Shown piece after piece: positions 60,527 to 64,000 of a stretch of DNA of 64,000 nt. Within the stretch, counting starts at the first letter, position 1. Every line of letters starts with the position of its first letter. The position numbers and the translations under genes are program-made. The notes under the pieces were generated by a model. It saw nothing but the letters and a program-made list of their open reading frames with translations, did no database searches and was not told the DNA's origin. The stretch is from Woeseia sp. GTDB lineage: Bacteria; Pseudomonadota; Gammaproteobacteria; Steroidobacterales; Woeseiaceae. The stretch lies in the NCBI GenBank assembly GCA_021773015.1, contig JAJFKW010000001.1:1-64000 (forward strand), in the 5' to 3' direction.

Positions 60527-61029
60527 TTTTGCATCGCTTTCATCCTAGGTCCGACCTACCTGCGCCGCTATTGAGTCAAACAAACAATGTTGGCACGTAA
60601 ATAAATGTCGTGTCGATCTGCATAAATGTAAAGAATCAGGAGAAATATGCGCGAAAAGAAGGGTGGTGAGCGTGCCGCATTCTGCCAGTCACAGCGCGCG
60701 GTTACACCGCGGCAGTTGCATAATCGGCGGGCTGATAAATAGTACGACTGGTCGAAGTACTAATGAGGGACAGTCAATTTAGTCGCCGTCTTCCTCACCG
60801 ATAGAGCAATGTGAGCGATACAGGACTATTGCTTGACGGTTCGGCAGCGCGTCAATTTGACTAAATTCATATCATTGACCGCTGGCGTCTATTTTCGCGC
60901 GAATTATTTTCCTGTCTTTGGACGCCTTTGGAAGCGGCACTGGCAGAGGGCCAGTGTTATTGGTAAGTTAACTCCTCGGATGCGGGAATATCCGTGGGTG
61001 AGGCGCACTTCAAGGAACGAAAAACCGGC
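60527..61029. other. Intergenic region of about 500 bp without a convincing gene
   Basis: It holds the divergent promoters of the CPBP and DUF5658 genes. A plus-strand frame from 60833 that runs into the next gene in another frame has no family resemblance. A 5-bp inverted repeat (AGTAC...GTACT) near 60741-60761 and two related TCAATTT-GACT-type segments (60774, 60848) are visible but have no clear meaning. No RNA gene or transposase remnant could be supported. Confidence 0.5.
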
Positions 61030-61491
61030 ATGGAATCAGCAAAAACAACGTCAGCCAGTCGAGCCGAAGAGGACCGGCGAAATTTCAGTTGGAAGACGGT
61101 TTTTTACGGCTTTCTGCGTTCTCGACGCCGCACCTCACGCCGCAATGCTGAGGCGGAATCCTTATTCACTGATTGGCATCATCCCTGGCTGTTTTTTCTA
61201 TCCGTGGGAATCATGCTGCTTAGCTGCATGGATGCCTTTTTTACTTTGCAGTTGCTCGAACGTGGCGCGGTGGAGATAAATCCGGTGATGAATGCTGTCA
61301 TTGGTCAAAGCACGTTCTCGTTTGCCGTGACGAAGGTGTCATTAACGGGCTTCGGTGTCCTGGTGTTGGTATTTCTGTCGCGTGCCCGATTCATGGATCG
61401 ATTTAGGGCCGGATTGTTGCTAACGGTGTTCTTTAGTTTTTATGCGTGTCTGGTTTGCTACGAGTTCGTCTTTTTGCTCCGGCAAATGTGA
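61030..61491 (+). CDS. DUF5658-family membrane protein
   Basis: ATG 61030 (AAGGA upstream) gives 153 residues; an in-frame GTG at 60994 could add 12. A basic, polar N-terminal part (about 1-55, LRSRRRTSRRNAEAES) is followed by three helices. The first contains the DUF5658 hallmark SCMDAFFTLQLLERGAVEIN followed by PVMNAVI, the second starts at VTKVSLTGFGVLVLV, the third ends FVFLL. The family is found in many Gram-negatives without a known function. It stands 131 bp upstream of sucA on the same strand. Confidence 0.85.
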   Translation: MESAKTTSASRAEEDRRNFSWKTVFYGFLRSRRRTSRRNAEAESLFTDWHHPWLFFLSVGIMLLSCMDAFFTLQLLERGAVEINPVMNAVIGQSTFSFAVTKVSLTGFGVLVLVFLSRARFMDRFRAGLLLTVFFSFYACLVCYEFVFLLRQM

Positions 61492-61621
61492 GCCACGATA
61501 CGCCACAAATCGAAAGGCCAATTCCCTCTGGTCATTGCTTAGGCTAAACTGACGACCGCACCATCGCGATCACTTGCCTAACCCTAAAGCACCGCTCCTT
61601 TTGGCCTAATACCTGCTCCCT

Positions 61622-64000
61622 ATGAGCCATTCAATCAAAGATCAAATCGCATCTTCACCGCTGTTCGGTAGTAACGCTACTGCGGTTGAAGCATTCTATG
61701 AGCGCTATTTAGAAGACCCAAATTCAGTATCCAGGGGCTGGCGGCGATATTTCGCTACGCTTCAGGAAACCACAGACTCCAGCGTTGTGGATACTGCACA
61801 TTCGCCAATTCGGCAGCGCTTGCTTGAGCAATCGTCACCTGCGGGCAACGGACGCCGGCAGGTGGTCCGGCGCTCTTCGGGCGGTCAATCGGCCGGAGAA
61901 AAGCAAGCGGCCGTCTCTCGGTTAATTCAGGTCTATAGCCTACGCGGCCATCAAATTGCAGACATTGATCCACTGGGACTAATGAAACGACCCATCCCAG
62001 GGGTCTTGAAGCTCGACTATCTAGGGTTGAGTGATGCGGACATGGATACCGAGTTCTTTACCGGCGGTTTCGCCGGCACTGGCAACAAGCGCATGCAGTT
62101 GCGCGATATTCTCGAGTTGTTGCAGACAATTTACAGCGGAAAAATTGGTGCCGAGGTTGCTCACGTGTCGCGGGCACGCGAACGCCTTTGGCTTCGAAAA
62201 CGGTTTGAGCGAGGTATGGTGGCCGATCGTCTCACGGACAAAGAGCGATTATGGATACTGCAGCAACTGACATCAGCGGAGGGAATCGAGCGCTATTTAC
62301 ATACCCGATTCGTCGGTCAGAAACGATTTTCGTTAGAGGGTGGCGACAGCCTCATTCCTATGCTCGAGGATCTAATTCAGCAGGGTGGTACCGCTGGCAT
62401 TAAGGAATTCGTGATCGGCATGGCGCATCGCGGGCGCATTAACGTACTTGTGAACGTTCTGGGTAAATCTCCAGAGGACCTTTTCGAAGAATTTGAGGGC
62501 AAAGTCGAACCGGCAGATATGAAAGGCTCCGGCGACGTTAAATACCATAAGGGTTTTTCGGCAGACATGAAGACGCCTGGCGGCAACGTACATATTGCAT
62601 TGGCATTCAATCCGTCGCATTTGGAAATCGTGAATCCAGTGGTCGAGGGGTCAGTACGAGCGCGTCAACAAAGACGAGGTGACGCGGAACGGCAAGAAGT
62701 GTTGCCAGTATTGATTCACGGTGACGCCGCATTTTCAGGGCAAGGTGTCGTTACCGAAACGTTTCAAATGTCGCAGACGAACGGCTTTCGGACTGGCGGT
62801 ACAGTCCACGTTGTCGTTAACAATCAAATCGGTTTTACGACAAGCCGACCAAGTGATGCTCGCTCCACAACGTATTGCAGCGACGTCGCGAAAATGATTG
62901 AGGCGCCCATCTTTCATGTAAATGCGGACGATCCAGAGTCCGCAATTTTTGTTATGCGTCTGGCATTGCAATACCGCCAAAAATTCAAGAAAGATATCGT
63001 TATTGACCTTGTTTGCTACCGTCGCCACGGCCATAACGAGGCAGACGAGCCGAGCGCGACGCAACCTGTCATGTATGCACGAATTCGTGACCACAAGACA
63101 ACTCGCGCATTGTATGCCGACCAACTAAAGCAAGCTGGACTAATTGACGATGCCGGAGTCGCAACGATGCAAGGCGATTATCGCGACAGCCTCGATCGCG
63201 GCGAGCCAGTACCAAAGTCGTCATTGGGGATGATTGGCAACGAGTATACGGTGGATTGGTCTCCTTACTTGTCTGGCGGCAGTGACGCGGACACGACTTT
63301 GAGTCCCGCAAAGGTTCACGAGTTGGGTAAGAAGATTACCGAAATGCCTGCCGATCTTACACTCCATGGTCGCGTCAAAAGAATCGTTGACGAGCGTTCG
63401 CGAATGCTGAAGGGCGAGGTCGACATGGACTGGGGTTTCGCCGAAACGATGGCCTATGCCGGACTTCTGGATGAAGGGCATGATTGCCGAATCACCGGCC
63501 AAGACTGCGGGCGTGGTACGTTCTTCCATCGCCATGCGGTGCTGCATAATCAAACGAATCGCCAAGAATATATCCCGCTACAAACGATCACGGACAGACC
63601 CGGTGCGTTTCGGGTAATCGACTCGCTTTTGTCGGAAGAGGCGGTCATGGCTTTCGAATACGGTTTTGCGACTACGGATCCGAATACGTTGGTAATTTGG
63701 GAAGGTCAGTTCGGCGATTTTGCGAACGGTGCACAAGTGGTAATCGACCAATTTATCAGCTCGGGTGAGGCGAAGTGGGGACGTTTATGCGGTCTGACGT
63801 TATTCTTGCCACATGGTTACGAGGGACAAGGTCCCGAACATTCCTCCGCGCGGCTAGAACGGTTTTTGCAGCTATGTGCAGAGCACAACCTTCAGGTATG
63901 CGTGCCGTCTACACCGGCGCAGATGTTCCATATGATTCGCCGTCAGATGCGTCGCAGCTTGCGTAAGCCGTTGATCGTCATGACGCCAAAGAGTTTACTT
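61622..64000 (+). CDS. sucA: 2-oxoglutarate dehydrogenase E1 component, N-terminal part (runs off the window)
   Basis: From ATG 61622 one open frame of 793 codons reaches the window end without a stop. The start SHSIKDQIASSPLFGSNATA followed by VEAFYERYLEDPNSVSRGWR matches the E1 N-terminal segment that binds E2. FTGGFAG, IGMAHRGRINVL and the thiamine-diphosphate site HGDAAFSGQGVV follow, with VCYRRHGHNEADEPSATQP, then the transketolase-like part through GQFGDFANGAQVVIDQF and LPHGYEGQGPEHSSARLERF. It decarboxylates 2-oxoglutarate in the TCA cycle with SucB and Lpd, which should lie to the right. The full protein is usually about 930-950 residues, so about 150 are missing. Confidence 0.96.
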   Translation, partial: MSHSIKDQIASSPLFGSNATAVEAFYERYLEDPNSVSRGWRRYFATLQETTDSSVVDTAHSPIRQRLLEQSSPAGNGRRQVVRRSSGGQSAGEKQAAVSRLIQVYSLRGHQIADIDPLGLMKRPIPGVLKLDYLGLSDADMDTEFFTGGFAGTGNKRMQLRDILELLQTIYSGKIGAEVAHVSRARERLWLRKRFERGMVADRLTDKERLWILQQLTSAEGIERYLHTRFVGQKRFSLEGGDSLIPMLEDLIQQGGTAGIKEFVIGMAHRGRINVLVNVLGKSPEDLFEEFEGKVEPADMKGSGDVKYHKGFSADMKTPGGNVHIALAFNPSHLEIVNPVVEGSVRARQQRRGDAERQEVLPVLIHGDAAFSGQGVVTETFQMSQTNGFRTGGTVHVVVNNQIGFTTSRPSDARSTTYCSDVAKMIEAPIFHVNADDPESAIFVMRLALQYRQKFKKDIVIDLVCYRRHGHNEADEPSATQPVMYARIRDHKTTRALYADQLKQAGLIDDAGVATMQGDYRDSLDRGEPVPKSSLGMIGNEYTVDWSPYLSGGSDADTTLSPAKVHELGKKITEMPADLTLHGRVKRIVDERSRMLKGEVDMDWGFAETMAYAGLLDEGHDCRITGQDCGRGTFFHRHAVLHNQTNRQEYIPLQTITDRPGAFRVIDSLLSEEAVMAFEYGFATTDPNTLVIWEGQFGDFANGAQVVIDQFISSGEAKWGRLCGLTLFLPHGYEGQGPEHSSARLERFLQLCAEHNLQVCVPSTPAQMFHMIRRQMRRSLRKPLIVMTPKSLL

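Noticed and set aside
60741-60870. Possible remnant of a transposon or REP-type element
   Set aside because: Only short related segments and a 5-bp inverted repeat are visible; no transposase, ends or target duplication could be seen.
1-64000. tRNA, rRNA, riboswitch or phage integration signals
   Set aside because: No cloverleaf-like gene ends, conserved riboswitch cores, integrases or att duplications were recognised by eye; a tRNAscan or Rfam search would decide.

Overview
The window reads as a chromosomal segment of a free-living Gram-negative bacterium, most likely a gammaproteobacterium and plausibly marine (inference). The signs are a TonB-dependent receptor with sigma/anti-sigma regulation, RND efflux with a TolC partner, many lipoproteins with lipoboxes, an LpxH-like phosphoesterase, ArfB and an OXGDC-type SucA. 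Base composition is moderate and fairly even. I found no tRNA, rRNA, CRISPR array, intact transposase or prophage. Gene density is high, with many short operons on both strands.

Layout. 1-301: two 168-bp-spaced copies of an unusual multi-hairpin repeat. 445-5581: a secreted redoxin, then a surface-polysaccharide block made of a DegT aminotransferase, a Gfo/Idh dehydrogenase and an LpxH-like phosphoesterase, divergent from a TagD-like cytidylyltransferase and a TagF-like polyol-phosphate transferase. 5805-9825: translationally coupled ECF sigma factor, FecR and TonB-dependent receptor. 9869-12025: a shortened glycosyltransferase and a GST/AHSA1/ArsR cassette with a visible operator. 12122-16277: dienelactone hydrolase, M28 peptidase, a broken TauD-type dioxygenase and a deoxynucleoside kinase. 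16329-25183: mostly minus-strand housekeeping and transport genes, including a probable second EF-G. 25256-31239: a SLC13-type transporter, two orphan genes behind a good sigma-54 promoter match, a fold-III decarboxylase and small membrane proteins. 31268-34244: two lipoprotein peptidases. 34496-41141: an RND efflux operon whose outer-membrane component is fused to a periplasmic-binding-like domain. 41139-42867: tandem repeats and an SPFH/ribbon-helix-helix pair behind a perfect palindrome. 42936-50717: DUF3300 protein, small secreted proteins, a Tat-signal SDR, a paralogous membrane protein and a Rieske oxygenase. 50836-53188: a Fic AMPylator-type gene, a dyad array and a two-gene module. 53441-58490: ArfB, MFS, PLP decarboxylase and FAD amine oxidase. 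58561-60526: a beta-barrel protein and a double-glycine-leader peptide gene overlapping a CPBP protease. 61030-64000: a DUF5658 protein and the 5' part of sucA, cut by the window edge.

The most interesting items are the bacteriocin-like peptide/CPBP pair (59467-60526), the array of six 25-bp dyads upstream of the Fic gene (52097-52420), the PBP-TolC fusion (34496-36937), the multi-hairpin repeat (1-301) and a two-member family of unrecognised membrane proteins (29283-30212 and 48631-49458).
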